From NCBI RefSeq assembly GCF_001598475.1, contig NZ_BCZA01000007.1:62001-126000 (forward strand): 64,000 nt of DNA, read 5' to 3'. A model generated the notes under the pieces. It had not been told where the DNA came from. It was given only the letters and a program-made list of their open reading frames with translations, and ran no database searches. The DNA is from Pantoea agglomerans NBRC 102470 (GTDB lineage Bacteria > Pseudomonadota > Gammaproteobacteria > Enterobacterales > Enterobacteriaceae). This document shows positions 18,924-28,395 of the stretch, in pieces (position 1 is the stretch's first letter; each line of letters begins with the position of its first letter). Both the position numbers and the translations under genes were made by a program.

Positions 18924-19133
18924 ATGAAATCTATCAAAACTTTTGCAGCTGTTATCGCGCTTTCTGTTCTGCCATTCGCCAGCTTCGCCCAATCTGTGAC
19001 CGCCATCGACTCTACGCTGGATGGTGCTGAAGCGAAAATCGCTGCGCAGGCTCAGGAAGCTGGTGCTTCATATAAAATCACTGAAGCTTATACCAACAAC
19101 GGCGTTCACATGACCGCTGAGCTGATGAAATAA
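18924..19133 (+). CDS. Small periplasmic DUF1471 (YdgH/BhsA/McbA-like) protein
   Basis: A 69-residue exported protein. The first 22 residues form a Sec signal ending SFA, and the mature part ends in a short strand-rich DUF1471-type domain (AGASYKITEAYTNNGVHMTAELMK). This family includes BhsA and McbA, stress and biofilm-related proteins of enterics; members are often multicopy. GAGGA lies 7 nt before the ATG at 18924. Monocistronic, followed by a hairpin. Exact role unknown. Confidence 0.85.
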   Translation: MKSIKTFAAVIALSVLPFASFAQSVTAIDSTLDGAEAKIAAQAQEAGASYKITEAYTNNGVHMTAELMK

Positions 19134-19158
19134 GTTAAGTTTTACCCTCTTGTGCTGA

Positions 19159-19180
19159 CAGGACGCCTTTGGGCGTCCTG
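19159..19180 (+). terminator. Hairpin after the DUF1471 gene
   Basis: A perfect 9-bp stem CAGGACGCC/GGCGTCCTG with a TTTG loop lies 25 nt after the stop. There is no T tract, so termination strength is uncertain. Confidence 0.6.
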
Positions 19181-19218
19181 GCGGCGTTTATCCGCTAATA
19201 ATCCTGTCCCTTTCCCCC

Positions 19219-19237
19219 CGAAATAATTATTATTCTC
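19219..19237 (+). promoter_or_regulatory. Candidate Fur box upstream of yncE
   Basis: Read on the minus strand, GAGAATAATAATTATTTCG matches the 19-bp Fur consensus at 13 positions by my count. E. coli yncE has been reported as iron-repressed, which agrees. Confidence 0.5.
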
Positions 19238-19335
19238 AAAAACAATTCTGCATCTGACTGCTGGTCAGCTGTTTCTGGTTGCAATGTCGGGCTTTCTTTT
19301 CACTGCGTCTGCAGTGGATTAACTATGGAGAAGTT

Positions 19336-20388
19336 ATGAAAGCGATTACCAATACGTGCCGGACCCTGCGTCCGCTGTTACTGGCTACGGCCCTGTTCTC
19401 TGCCTCAGGATGGCTGGCGGTGCAGGCTGAAGATCTCAATCAGGCCGTGGGTAAAGGCGTCTATGAACTGGCAGTCAGCCCGAAAGATAACGCGCTGTTC
19501 GTGGCGACAGCGCAGAACAGCAGCGGTGACGGCGGCACAGTTTTCCGTCTCGACCCGGCGACGCTGGCGGTACAGCAGTCGATCAACACGGAGCTGAAAT
19601 CGTTCGGCGCGGCGATCAACCCGCAAACCAACGTGCTCTACATCGGCAACACCGTAAACGGCTCGGTTACGGCCATTGACGCCAGCAGCGGCAAAGTGCT
19701 CAACACGCTGGTGCTGGATAGCCGTAAGCGCAGTGAGACAGTGCGCCCATTGCAGCCGCGTCAGGTGGCGGTTGATGCTAAAACTAACCGGGTTTATATC
19801 ACCGGCCTGGGACCGCAAAGCGTGGTCTGGGTGGTGGATGGCAGCACGCTGAAGCTTGTCAGTACCATCCCGAATACCGGTAAAATGGGCACCGGCCTGG
19901 CGGTAGATTCAGACGCGCAAAAGGTCTACGTCACCAACGGTGATGGTGAACTGGTGACGATCAATGCGCGCACCAATGCCATTGAGAAAAAGCAGAAGAT
20001 TGACGGAGATAAAGAGCACTTCTTCCTGAACATCGCGCTGGATACGCGCGGTCAGCGCGCCTTCCTGACAGATTCAAAGCAGGCGCAGGTGCTGGTGGTT
20101 GATCTGCGTAATCAGCAGGTGATTCAGCGGATTGATGTGCCGGAATCACTGGCGGTGCTGTTTAATGGTGAGCGCGATGAGCTTTATGTCACCCATCGCA
20201 AAGCGGGTGAAGTCAGCATCATCGACGCCAGCAGCTATAAGGTGAAGCGCACGGTGAAAACCCCGGCGCTGCCTAACAGTCTGGCACTCTCGGCAGATGG
20301 CAAGGTGCTTTATGTCAGCGTGAAACAACCTGGCTCGCGTAAGGCGCCGCCAAAAAATCCTGACAGCGTGATGCGTATTGCACTGTAA
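19336..20388 (+). CDS. yncE: YncE-like periplasmic beta-propeller protein
   Basis: A 350-residue protein close in length to E. coli YncE (353). A signal peptide occupies about residues 1-30 (LLLATALFSASGWLAVQA) and the rest is built of repeated YVTN/propeller blades such as NVLYIGNTVNGSVTAID and KVYVTNGDGELVTIN. YncE binds DNA in vitro and is iron-repressed in E. coli, but its role is unresolved. The ATG at 19336 follows GGAG; the in-frame extension upstream to 19279 has none. A second relative is encoded at 61145. Confidence 0.9.
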   Translation: MKAITNTCRTLRPLLLATALFSASGWLAVQAEDLNQAVGKGVYELAVSPKDNALFVATAQNSSGDGGTVFRLDPATLAVQQSINTELKSFGAAINPQTNVLYIGNTVNGSVTAIDASSGKVLNTLVLDSRKRSETVRPLQPRQVAVDAKTNRVYITGLGPQSVVWVVDGSTLKLVSTIPNTGKMGTGLAVDSDAQKVYVTNGDGELVTINARTNAIEKKQKIDGDKEHFFLNIALDTRGQRAFLTDSKQAQVLVVDLRNQQVIQRIDVPESLAVLFNGERDELYVTHRKAGEVSIIDASSYKVKRTVKTPALPNSLALSADGKVLYVSVKQPGSRKAPPKNPDSVMRIAL

Positions 20389-20449
20389 GGCGTGACGTCC
20401 CGGGCACTGCTGTGTTGAAGCTGTTTTACATCCGGTCTTTGTAAACGAG

Positions 20450-20478
20450 AAAGCCACTCTGACGAGTGGCTTTTTATT
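20450..20478 (+). terminator. Terminator of yncE
   Basis: A 10-bp perfect stem AAAGCCACTC/GAGTGGCTTT with a TGAC loop is followed by a T-rich tail. It sits between yncE and the convergent antitoxin gene. Confidence 0.9.
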
Positions 20479-20509
20479 TAAACAGAATCGCTTTCGCCGT
20501 TTTGAGGGT

Positions 20510-20809
20510 TCAGATGCGAAAGGCCACTCTTTTTCCGGTCGGAAGTTCCACATCAAGACTGAGTTTTCCGCCCATTGCTTCGACATAGCGTTTCAGCGTG
20601 GCAACCTTAATCTCATTTCCGCGTTGCTCAATCTGAGCAACGGCAGGCTGACGCACGCCCATGGCCTCGGCGAGCGTCTTTTGTGATAACTGAAGCTCTT
20701 CGCGAATCATCTGAAGCCCGACTTCCAGAATCATTTCATCAGACATTTTTTTGATTCGCGCCTGAGTCTCAGGGGAGAAGTCGGCGATAACATCATCCAG
20801 GGTTCTCAT
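20510..20809 (-). CDS. HigA-like XRE antitoxin
   Basis: A 99-residue HTH protein with the Cro/C1-type motif LSQKTLAEAMGVRQPAVAQIEQRGN at about residues 42-66 and a C-terminal strand pair. It is the second gene of a toxin-first operon and overlaps the toxin stop by one base (TAATG). It is expected to bind the toxin and repress the operon at the palindrome at 21204-21223. Confidence 0.85.
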   Translation of the reverse strand: MRTLDDVIADFSPETQARIKKMSDEMILEVGLQMIREELQLSQKTLAEAMGVRQPAVAQIEQRGNEIKVATLKRYVEAMGGKLSLDVELPTGKRVAFRI

Positions 20810-21162
20810 TAATTATTTCCCTTCTCCTGTTCAGCCAGCCAGGCTGAAAATTCATCGTCAGCGATGCGTATCATTCGGATATAAAAACGTTTGTCATGAC
20901 TCTTATCTCCGGCACATAACACAATAGCCTGGCGGACAGGGTCAAATGCATAAAATGCCCGAATTGGCTTTCCTGAAAACTGTACGCGGAGTTCTTTCAT
21001 ATTCCTGTACTGCGAGCCCTTGAGAGTATCAGCATAAGGGCGAGGCAAATCAGGGCCGTATACTTTTAACTTTCCCAGATCCGCTAACATTTTTTCCTGC
21101 AGGGCTTCTTCCTGCTCACTTAGCCAGCTTTCAAAGCGCGGGCTCAGGAGTACGGTCCACAT
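20809..21162 (-). CDS. HigB/Gp49-type toxin
   Basis: A 117-residue RelE-superfamily protein of the phage Gp49-like group (PF05973). The features are RPYADTLKGSQYRNMKELRVQFSGKPIRAFYAFDP in the core and a C-terminal helix. Members cleave translated mRNA or inhibit growth until bound by the HTH partner encoded next. AAGGAAG is near the ATG at 21162. Activity is inferred. Confidence 0.85.
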   Translation of the reverse strand: MWTVLLSPRFESWLSEQEEALQEKMLADLGKLKVYGPDLPRPYADTLKGSQYRNMKELRVQFSGKPIRAFYAFDPVRQAIVLCAGDKSHDKRFYIRMIRIADDEFSAWLAEQEKGNN

Positions 21163-21202
21163 GACATACTTCCTTGTATATATTCCGTCATACAGGGTAC
21201 AG

Positions 21203-21230
21203 ATTATAAGCTACAGCTTATAAATTCAAG
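21203..21230 (-). promoter_or_regulatory. Promoter and palindromic operator of the second toxin-antitoxin pair
   Basis: On the minus strand a perfect -10 (TATAAT, 21208 to 21203) lies 15-16 nt from a -35-like TTGAA. A perfect 9-bp inverted repeat TTATAAGCT-AC-AGCTTATAA (21204-21223) covers the spacer and -10, an ideal place for antitoxin repression. Confidence 0.8.
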
Positions 21231-21261
21231 CCAGAGAACACGCATGACGGCTGATTTAAGC

Positions 21262-21287
21262 ATTAAAAAAGCCCGCTTTCGCGGGCC
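21262..21287 (-). terminator. Terminator of sbmA
   Basis: Read on the minus strand, GGCCCGC-GAAA-GCGGGC is followed by TTTTTT. Confidence 0.9.
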
Positions 21288-21396
21288 AGGAGCAGCACAT
21301 CTCTGCTGTTACAGGAGTCCTGCAGGTTCTTTGCGGGATGATCCGTGGCTGAGGAGAGTGGGGTGGAAATCGACCTGTGCCGCCATACTTAAGTAG

Positions 21397-22638
21397 TTAC
21401 ACCTCTTCCGACGCTTCGCGCATCATCTCATCGTGCGGAACATCATCCAGAATCTGTTCAAAGCTGCGCAGACGCTTATAGATCGACATCAGTTCGATCA
21501 GCGTCGACCAGGAGGCGATCAGATACTGGAACGAGCCGCGCACCTGATCAAACACGTTGGTGATCTGGTTGAGTAAGCCCAGCGTGATGGTGCCCGCCAC
21601 AATGGATGGAAACAGCAGGAACAGACCAAACACGTTATCAACCTGCAGATAGAGAATGCGGGTGATGTTGAAGTAGAGATAGTGAAAGTAGAGACGGAAG
21701 TAGTTAACCCGCACCCGACTGAATAACTCCTGAACCGTCTGCGGTGTGGCACGATCGGCATTGTCTTCGCCGTAGACCAGTTCTTTACGGTAGGCGGCTT
21801 CAACCCGCTGATTGCGGAACTCCAGCCCCGGCAGCTTAATCCCTACCAGCGCCAGCAAACCGGTACCAAACACTGACCAGAGCACAGCGGCAATCACCAG
21901 TGCGTAAGGAATATTGCCGAGGATGGGAATATCTTTCACGTGATGGGAGAGCGCGACCAGCACCGGTAAAAACGCCACCAGCGTCATAATCGCCTGAATG
22001 AAACTGACACCCCAGTTTTCCAGCGTGGTCGCAAACCGCATGGTGTCTTCCTGCACACGCTGTGCGGCACCTTCGACATGACGCAGACGCTGCCAGTTGT
22101 GCATGTAGTAGTTATTCATGGCGCTACGCCAGCGGAAAACCCAGTGGCTGATAAAGAAGGAGTTGAGTACGCCAATCACCACTGCGATTAATGCGATGCC
22201 GAGAAAAGAGAAAACCTCATGGTAAAACTCCGCAATCTGCACCGATCCCGCTTTGGTTAACGCTTTCTGAATCAGATCATAAAACGGTCCATACCAGGCG
22301 TTAATGGCCACTCCGACCTGCACGCCAAACCAGGTAACAAAGATGATCAGCGCGGAGCCCCAGACTGACCAGCGTTGCCATGGATGCGCATCAATCAACC
22401 GCCAGGCCCCGGCAAAAATGGCTACCATGATCCAGTAATAGAGGTAGAACCAGAGCTGACTCACGGCGATAAAACGCGCTGCCGTCGTCGGCAGGGGCTG
22501 TTTCATTGCTGTTTCAAAGGTGGGCCAGATGCCGGGCAGATGCGCGGCAAAACCGAACCAGGCAAAAATCGCTACTAAGCTCCAGACAGCCGCAGAGCTG
22601 AAAAACAGCGCTGGCCGCGGAAAAAAAGACTTAAACAT
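21397..22638 (-). CDS. sbmA: Peptide antibiotic transporter SbmA
   Basis: A 413-residue inner-membrane SbmA/BacA-family protein that takes up microcin B17, microcin J25, bleomycin and proline-rich peptides using the proton gradient. The strongly conserved regions [38 protein letters not shown] and [18 protein letters not shown] are all present. The ATG at 22638 follows GGAG; a GTG two codons earlier is possible. Its frequent E. coli partner yaiW is not adjacent. Divergent from the gluconate dehydrogenase operon. Confidence 0.95.
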   Translation of the reverse strand: MFKSFFPRPALFFSSAAVWSLVAIFAWFGFAAHLPGIWPTFETAMKQPLPTTAARFIAVSQLWFYLYYWIMVAIFAGAWRLIDAHPWQRWSVWGSALIIFVTWFGVQVGVAINAWYGPFYDLIQKALTKAGSVQIAEFYHEVFSFLGIALIAVVIGVLNSFFISHWVFRWRSAMNNYYMHNWQRLRHVEGAAQRVQEDTMRFATTLENWGVSFIQAIMTLVAFLPVLVALSHHVKDIPILGNIPYALVIAAVLWSVFGTGLLALVGIKLPGLEFRNQRVEAAYRKELVYGEDNADRATPQTVQELFSRVRVNYFRLYFHYLYFNITRILYLQVDNVFGLFLLFPSIVAGTITLGLLNQITNVFDQVRGSFQYLIASWSTLIELMSIYKRLRSFEQILDDVPHDEMMREASEEV

Positions 22639-22787
22639 AGGCACTCCGCTGTTGTGTGTTGCCTGTTATAACGTTTTTGACGGGTCGCTGTCTGTAGTCT
22701 GTTGTTTCTGCTAATGACAGGAGGGGGATAGATGTTAATGAAATTGTGCGGTTTTGTTTCCTGGAACTAAATCTTTGTGAATGGCAG

Positions 22788-22822
22788 TGTTACAATAGGT
22801 TGTTTGTTACCGGTAACAAACA
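22788..22822 (+). promoter_or_regulatory. Extended -10 promoter with perfect GntR-type operator
   Basis: An extended -10 (TGT TACAAT, 22788-22796) is followed at once by a perfect 22-bp palindrome at 22801-22822, whose half is TGTTTGTTACC. The core GTTACCGGTAAC is that of the E. coli gluconate repressors GntR and IdnR. The site would cover the transcription start. Confidence 0.8.
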
Positions 22823-22914
22823 GGCTCCTGGCCTGTATCTGCTGATAAAAACCATTACAACGCAACCACCTATTTTTTTCATACCGCCGGTCAGCGCGGG
22901 AATGAGGCAATGTC

Positions 22915-23649
22915 ATGTCAGAACAAAAAAAGGGTCATTCACGCAGGGATTTTTTGCTGAAGACAATCACCCTGGCGCCTGCAATGGCGGTAGGTTCCAC
23001 AGCGATGGGTGCTCTCTCCCTGCCGCTGGCCACACAGGCGGCTGAAACCCCGGCCACGCCACAGCAGGCGCGCGACTACCAGCCGAACTGGTTCACCGCC
23101 GAAGAGTTTGCTTTTATTACCGCCGCCGTGGCACGGCTTATCCCCAGCGATGAACGCGGGCCTGGTGCGCTGGAAGCAGGCGTGCCTGAGTTTATCGATC
23201 GTCAGATGAATACGCCGTATGCCACGGGGTCGAACTGGTATATGCAGGGGCCGTTTAACCCCGACCTGCCGAAAGAGCTGGGCTATCAGCTGCCGCTGGT
23301 GCCCCAGCAGATCTACCGCCTCGGTCTGGCCGATGCCGATAATTACAGCAAAAAGCAGCACGGCAAGGTGTTCGCCCAGCTCAGTGGCGAGCAGCAGGAT
23401 GCCTTACTGCAGGCGATGGAAAGTGGCAGTGCTGAATTCAGCCAGCTGCCGGCAAAAGTTTTCTTTAGTTTCCTGTTGCAGAATACCCGCGAAGGCTTCT
23501 TCAGCGATCCTATACACGGCGGGAATCAGGGCATGGTCGGCTGGAAGCTGATTAACTTCCCTGGCGCACGCGCCGACTTTATGGACTGGGTAGAGCGCGG
23601 CGAACGTTATCCGTTCCCGTCAGTGTCGATTCGCGGGGAGAGAAGCTAA
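22915..23649 (+). CDS. Gluconate 2-dehydrogenase gamma subunit (Tat-exported)
   Basis: A 244-residue small subunit of the periplasmic membrane-bound gluconate 2-dehydrogenase complex. It has a twin-arginine signal, SRRDFLLKT at residues 9-17 followed by a hydrophobic stretch and an AQA-like site near 42, and a gluconate_2-dh3 domain. It likely escorts the FAD subunit across the membrane folded. First gene of a three-gene operon; the next gene starts 2 nt after its stop. Control by a GntR-type operator upstream is inferred. Confidence 0.93.
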   Translation: MSEQKKGHSRRDFLLKTITLAPAMAVGSTAMGALSLPLATQAAETPATPQQARDYQPNWFTAEEFAFITAAVARLIPSDERGPGALEAGVPEFIDRQMNTPYATGSNWYMQGPFNPDLPKELGYQLPLVPQQIYRLGLADADNYSKKQHGKVFAQLSGEQQDALLQAMESGSAEFSQLPAKVFFSFLLQNTREGFFSDPIHGGNQGMVGWKLINFPGARADFMDWVERGERYPFPSVSIRGERS

Positions 23650-23651
23650 GC

Positions 23652-25436
23652 ATGGCAAACGAAATGAAAAAAGTGGATGCGGTGATTGTCGGCTTCGGCT
23701 GGGCGGGTGCCATTATGGCGAAAGAGCTGACCGAAGCAGGCCTGAACGTACTGGCGCTGGAGCGCGGACCGCATCGCGATACCTATCCCGATGGCTCCTA
23801 TCCGCAGTCCATTGATGAGCTGACCTATAACGTCCGCAAAAAGCTTTTCCAGGATCTCTCCAAAAGCACCGTGACCATTCGTCATGATGCGTCGCAGACC
23901 GCAGTGCCCTATCGTCAGCTGGCGGCATTTCTGCCCGGCACCGGTACCGGTGGCGCGGGTCTTCACTGGTCCGGCGTCCATTTCCGTGTCGATCCGGTTG
24001 AGTTGCGGATGCGCAGCCATTACGAAGAGCGCTACGGCAAGAACTTCATTCCGGAAGGCATGACGATTCAGGATTTTGGCGTCAGCTACGATGAGCTGGA
24101 GCCGTTCTTCGACAAAGCGGAAAAGGTTTTTGGCACCTCAGGCAGCGCCTGGAGTATCAAAGGCAAAGTGGTCGGCAAAGATACAGGCGGCAACCCGTTT
24201 GCGCCCGATCGCTCAGATAACTTCCCGCTGCCCGCGCAGAAGCGCACTTACTCGGCGCAGCTGTTTGCTCAGGCGGCAGAGTCGGTCGGCTATCACCCTT
24301 ACGATCTGCCGTCCGCCAATACCTCGGGTCCGTATACCAACACCTACGGCGCACAGATGGGGCCGTGCAACTTCTGCGGTTATTGCAGCGGCTACGCCTG
24401 CTACATGTATTCCAAGGCGTCGCCTAACGTCAATATCCTGCCTGCGCTGCGTCAGGAGCCGAAGTTTGAGCTGCGCAATAACTCTTATGTGCTGCGGGTC
24501 AATCTCAGCGATGACAAAACGCGTGCGACCGGCGTGACCTATGTGGATGGGCAGGGCCGCGAGCAGATTCAGCCCGCTGACCTGGTGATCCTCTCCGCCT
24601 TCCAGTTCCACAATGTTCACCTGATGCTGCTGTCGGGCATCGGCAAACCCTACAACCCGATTACCAACGAAGGGACCGTAGGCCGCAACTTCGCCTATCA
24701 GAACCTCTCTACGCTGAAGGCGCTGTTTGATAAGAACACCACCACTAATCCGTTTATCGGTGCGGGTGGCGCAGGCGTTGCGGTTGATGATTTCAACGCG
24801 GATAACTTCGACCATGGGCCGCTGGGCTTTGTTGGTGGTTCGCCATTCTGGGTTAACCAGGCGGGCACCAAACCGATCTCCGGCCTGCCGGTGCCGGCGG
24901 GTACGCCCAACTGGGGCAGCAAATGGAAAGCGGCGGTGGCGGATACCTACACCCATCATCTGTCGATGGATGCGCACGGCGCCCACCAGTCTTATCGCGC
25001 CAACTACCTTGATCTCGATCCCAACTACAAAGATGCCTATGGACAGCCGCTGCTGCGCATGACCTTTGACTGGCAGGAGAACGACATCAAAATGGCGCAG
25101 TTCATGGTCGGCAAGATGCGCAATATCGCTGAAGCGATGAATCCGAAGATGATCATCGGCGGCGCGAAAAAGCCTGGCACCCATTTCGACTCCACGGTTT
25201 ATCAGACTACCCACATCAGTGGCGGTGCGATCATGGGCGACGATCCAAAAACCAGTGCGGTTAACCGTTATCTGCAAAGCTGGGATGTACCGAATGTGTT
25301 TGTACCGGGCGCATCAGCTTTCCCGCAGGGACTGGGCTACAACCCGACCGGCATGGTGGCGGCGCTGACCTACTGGTCAGCTAAAGCGATTCGCGAACAC
25401 TACCTGAAAAACCCAGGCCCACTGGTGCAGGCATAA
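23652..25436 (+). CDS. Gluconate 2-dehydrogenase FAD subunit (GMC oxidoreductase)
   Basis: A 594-residue flavoprotein that oxidises D-gluconate to 2-keto-D-gluconate in the periplasm. The N-terminal dinucleotide-binding motif is GFGWAG (about 14-19), with the GMC hallmark GTGTGGAGLHWSG near residue 97 and a C-terminal catalytic His region (TTHISGGAIMG). It has no signal of its own and presumably rides with the Tat-signalled gamma subunit. Closely packed between its partner genes. Confidence 0.93.
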   Translation: MANEMKKVDAVIVGFGWAGAIMAKELTEAGLNVLALERGPHRDTYPDGSYPQSIDELTYNVRKKLFQDLSKSTVTIRHDASQTAVPYRQLAAFLPGTGTGGAGLHWSGVHFRVDPVELRMRSHYEERYGKNFIPEGMTIQDFGVSYDELEPFFDKAEKVFGTSGSAWSIKGKVVGKDTGGNPFAPDRSDNFPLPAQKRTYSAQLFAQAAESVGYHPYDLPSANTSGPYTNTYGAQMGPCNFCGYCSGYACYMYSKASPNVNILPALRQEPKFELRNNSYVLRVNLSDDKTRATGVTYVDGQGREQIQPADLVILSAFQFHNVHLMLLSGIGKPYNPITNEGTVGRNFAYQNLSTLKALFDKNTTTNPFIGAGGAGVAVDDFNADNFDHGPLGFVGGSPFWVNQAGTKPISGLPVPAGTPNWGSKWKAAVADTYTHHLSMDAHGAHQSYRANYLDLDPNYKDAYGQPLLRMTFDWQENDIKMAQFMVGKMRNIAEAMNPKMIIGGAKKPGTHFDSTVYQTTHISGGAIMGDDPKTSAVNRYLQSWDVPNVFVPGASAFPQGLGYNPTGMVAALTYWSAKAIREHYLKNPGPLVQA

Positions 25437-25440
25437 GGAC

Positions 25441-26757
25441 ATGGCGATGAAAAATGGCATTCTGGCTCTGATTCTTGGCTCCCTGACGTTCGCCGCCCTG
25501 GCGGAGAGCAGCCAGGACGATCTGGTTAAACGGGGTGAGTATCTGGCGCGAGCCGGTGACTGTGTGGCCTGCCACACCAGCAAAGGCGGCGCGGCCTTTG
25601 CCGGTGGGCTGCCGATGGCAACACCGATTGGCACCATCTACTCCACCAACATTACGCCCGATCCCGCGACTGGCATTGGCGCATACAGCTACGACGACTT
25701 CCAGAAAGCGGTGCGTCAGGGCGTGGCGAAAAATGGCGATACGCTCTATCCGGCGATGCCATATCCCTCTTACGCCGTGGTCAGCGATGAAGACATGAAG
25801 GCGCTTTACGCCTACTTCATGCATGGCGTCGCGCCGGTCGGGCAGCCAAACCGGGAGAGCGACATTCTCTGGCCGCTGTCGATGCGCTGGCCGCTGGCGA
25901 TCTGGCGCGGGATTTTTGCGCCCGACGTGAAAGCGTTCCAGCCTGAAGCCCAGGAAGATCCGGTGCTGGCACGTGGTCGCTATCTGGTAGAAGGACTGGG
26001 TCACTGCGGGGCCTGTCACACGCCGCGCAGCATCACGATGCAGGAGAAGGCGCTGACCAACAATGAGGGCAGCGACTATCTGGCGGGCAGCAGCGCACCG
26101 ATTGATGGCTGGACCGCCAGCAACCTGCGTGGCGACAACCGCGATGGACTGGGTCGCTGGAGCGAAGAGGACCTGCGTCAGTTCCTGCGTTATGGCCGCA
26201 ACGATCAGACCGCTGCTTTTGGTGGCATGACCGACGTGGTGGAACACAGCCTGCAGCACCTGAGCGAGTCCGATATCACGGCGATTGCGCGCTATCTGAA
26301 GTCGCTGGGCGCGAAAGATCCCCATCAGGCAGCCTTCAGCGTCGATGACGCCACCGCCAAAGCGTTGTGGAAAGGTGACGACAGTGCGACGGGGGCAGCC
26401 ACCTACGTCGACAGCTGTGCGGCGTGCCATAAAACCGATGGCAGCGGCTATAAACGTTTCTATCCGGCGCTGCGCGGTAATCCGGTGGTGCTGGCGGACG
26501 ATCCGACCTCACTGATCCATATCGTGCTGGTGGGCGGACAGTTGCCTGGCGTAAATGGCGCGCCGTCGACCATTACTATGCCAGCATTTGGCTGGCGTCT
26601 TGACGATCAGCAGGTGGCGGACGTGGTAAACTTCGTGCGTAACAGCTGGGGCAACAAGGCGTCGGAGCCGGTCAGCGCGAAGCAGGTCGCTGAGCTGCGT
26701 AAAGATGAGAAAGATCGGCTGGGCAGTGCAGATATCCGGGTACTGGAAGGCAAATAA
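25441..26757 (+). CDS. Gluconate 2-dehydrogenase cytochrome c subunit
   Basis: A 438-residue membrane-associated triheme cytochrome c passing electrons from the FAD subunit to ubiquinone. It has a Sec signal (about residues 1-21) and three CxxCH heme sites: Cys41-His45, Cys189-His193 and Cys326-His330. It starts 4 nt after the FAD subunit; an ATG two codons in is an alternative start. The operon ends in a strong terminator. Confidence 0.94.
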   Translation: MAMKNGILALILGSLTFAALAESSQDDLVKRGEYLARAGDCVACHTSKGGAAFAGGLPMATPIGTIYSTNITPDPATGIGAYSYDDFQKAVRQGVAKNGDTLYPAMPYPSYAVVSDEDMKALYAYFMHGVAPVGQPNRESDILWPLSMRWPLAIWRGIFAPDVKAFQPEAQEDPVLARGRYLVEGLGHCGACHTPRSITMQEKALTNNEGSDYLAGSSAPIDGWTASNLRGDNRDGLGRWSEEDLRQFLRYGRNDQTAAFGGMTDVVEHSLQHLSESDITAIARYLKSLGAKDPHQAAFSVDDATAKALWKGDDSATGAATYVDSCAACHKTDGSGYKRFYPALRGNPVVLADDPTSLIHIVLVGGQLPGVNGAPSTITMPAFGWRLDDQQVADVVNFVRNSWGNKASEPVSAKQVAELRKDEKDRLGSADIRVLEGK

Positions 26758-26767
26758 TCGGCAGTAA

Positions 26768-26800
26768 AAAAGGCCGTCATCATCAGGATGACGGCCTTTT
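26768..26800. terminator. Bidirectional terminator
   Basis: A 14-bp perfect stem AAAAGGCCGTCATC/GATGACGGCCTTTT with a 5-nt loop lies between the cytochrome gene and the convergent MFS gene. Confidence 0.95.
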
Positions 26801-26803
26801 CTT

Positions 26804-28213
26804 TTAGATATTCTCCAGATCGATACCGCGCGTTTTCGGCCCATAAATCCCTACCGACAACATCACCATCATCATGCTCAGCACGATAAAGGTAATCACA
26901 CCTGGTGTACCGGCATACTGCAGGATCACCCCAATCAAAATACTGCTGAATACCGTAGAGAGACGGCTGAAGGAGTAGCAGAAGCCGACCGCCCGCGCAC
27001 GAATATGGGTCGGGAAAATCTCGGTCTGATAGGCGTGGAAGCTGAAGGTCAGCCAGGCGTTGGACCAGGTGATCAGGAAGCCGCAGAGAATCAGCAATAC
27101 CGGCTGCGTCTGGAAGGCGAACAGCGTGCCGAACACCACCGTCATCAGCGACGACAGGACAATCTGCCACTTATTTTCCAGCTTATCGGCGTAGCGGCTA
27201 CAGATCAGCGATCCCAGCGGATAGGCCAGCGTGATGAAGAAGGCATAAAGCAAACTGTGCGTCACCGTGGCACCGCGGCCTGACAGCAGCGCAGGCAGCC
27301 AGTTACCAAAGCCGAAAAAGCCGATCGCCTGGAAAAAATTCATCACCACCAGCATCAGGGTGCGCTTGCGGTAAGCGGGTGACCAGATCTCGCTGAAGCG
27401 CCCCCGTTTTGGCAGCTGCGCCGCGGCGTCATCGGCTGAAAAAGCGGGGCCGGCCGCGATGCCGCAGCGTTGCTCCATCGTGGACAGCACCTGATGCGCC
27501 TCCTGATGACGACCCTGCTGCGCCAGCCAGCGCGCCGACTCCGGCAGGTTCCTGCGCACCAGCCAGATCACCAGCGAGCAGACCGCGCCCGCAATGACCA
27601 CCCAGCGCCAGCCTTCAAGGCTGAACAGCGTTTGCGGAATCAGCCACCACGACATCAGCGCCACGGCCGGCACCGATAAAAACTGCACGAAAAAGGAGAA
27701 GGCAAAGGCGCGGCTGCGCAGATGGGTCGGCACCCATTCCGACAGATAGGTGTCGATGGTCACCAGCTCGACGCCCAGCCCGATCCCTACCAGAAAGCGG
27801 AACAGAATAATCATCTCCGCGCTCTGCTGGAACGCCATCAGCAGTGAAAACAGCCCGTACCACAGCAGCGCACACATAAAGGTGAGACGGCGACCAAAGC
27901 GGTCAGCGTAGGGTGCCAGCAGGCTGGCACCAAAAAACAGACCGAGAAAAGTGGCTGAGGCGAAGGCCGCCTGATCGGAGAAGCCCAGCACGCCTGCCGC
28001 ACCCGTGTGAAATACGCCCGCCGACAGCAGGCCGGTACTGATGTAGCCGGTTTCAAACAGGTCATAAAGCTCAAAAAAGCCGCCCAGCGCCAGCAGCGTA
28101 ATAAAGCGCCACAATCCGGCGGAGGAGGGCAGCGCATCAACCCGAGCGGCTAAGCTGTTACGGGCCGCCGATGAAGCGTGCATCGGTGGCAGGCTGGTGG
28201 AGGAGGTGGTCAT
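26804..28213 (-). CDS. MFS transporter (sugar/aromatic-acid porter-like)
   Basis: A 469-residue 12-TM carrier with MFS signatures (GLFFGASLLAPYADRFGRR around residue 95 and RFLVGIGLGVELVTIDTYLSEWVP near 145, the porter-type loop). It is similar in layout to the NiaP/YdjE group of organic-acid porters. It lies convergent to the gluconate dehydrogenase operon, so transport of a sugar acid such as 2-ketogluconate is conceivable but not shown. It starts with ATG after GGAGG. Confidence 0.82.
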   Translation of the reverse strand: MTTSSTSLPPMHASSAARNSLAARVDALPSSAGLWRFITLLALGGFFELYDLFETGYISTGLLSAGVFHTGAAGVLGFSDQAAFASATFLGLFFGASLLAPYADRFGRRLTFMCALLWYGLFSLLMAFQQSAEMIILFRFLVGIGLGVELVTIDTYLSEWVPTHLRSRAFAFSFFVQFLSVPAVALMSWWLIPQTLFSLEGWRWVVIAGAVCSLVIWLVRRNLPESARWLAQQGRHQEAHQVLSTMEQRCGIAAGPAFSADDAAAQLPKRGRFSEIWSPAYRKRTLMLVVMNFFQAIGFFGFGNWLPALLSGRGATVTHSLLYAFFITLAYPLGSLICSRYADKLENKWQIVLSSLMTVVFGTLFAFQTQPVLLILCGFLITWSNAWLTFSFHAYQTEIFPTHIRARAVGFCYSFSRLSTVFSSILIGVILQYAGTPGVITFIVLSMMMVMLSVGIYGPKTRGIDLENI

Positions 28214-28338
28214 GTCAGCGTGAACCTCTGGCAGTGTGGAGACGACTCGCAGCCGGTCGGAGGCTTATTAAAATAGTTAACCGTTAGCAAGCGAAGAAAT
28301 AGCAGAATAGTCAATTCATCCGCCGTTGCCGAGAGGGT

Positions 28339-28368
28339 CGTTGCTGACTATTTAGCAACGTACGTTGC
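28339..28368 (-). other. Alternative hairpin after abgT
   Basis: Arms CGTTGC (28339), GCAACG (28355) and CGTTGC (28363) allow two mutually exclusive stems just past the abgT stop. No T tract. It may end or stabilise the abg transcript. Confidence 0.4.
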
Positions 28369-28395
28369 AGGTTTTGCCATCCGTGGCACTGTGCT

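Noticed and set aside
18761..19006. 81-codon minus-strand ORF before the DUF1471 gene
   Set aside because: AT-rich promoter region and signal-peptide shadow; no ribosome site.
24213..25277. 354-codon frame antisense to the gluconate dehydrogenase FAD subunit, and a similar one at 25381-26430
   Set aside because: Shadow frames of strongly supported genes; no start context or recognisable motif.
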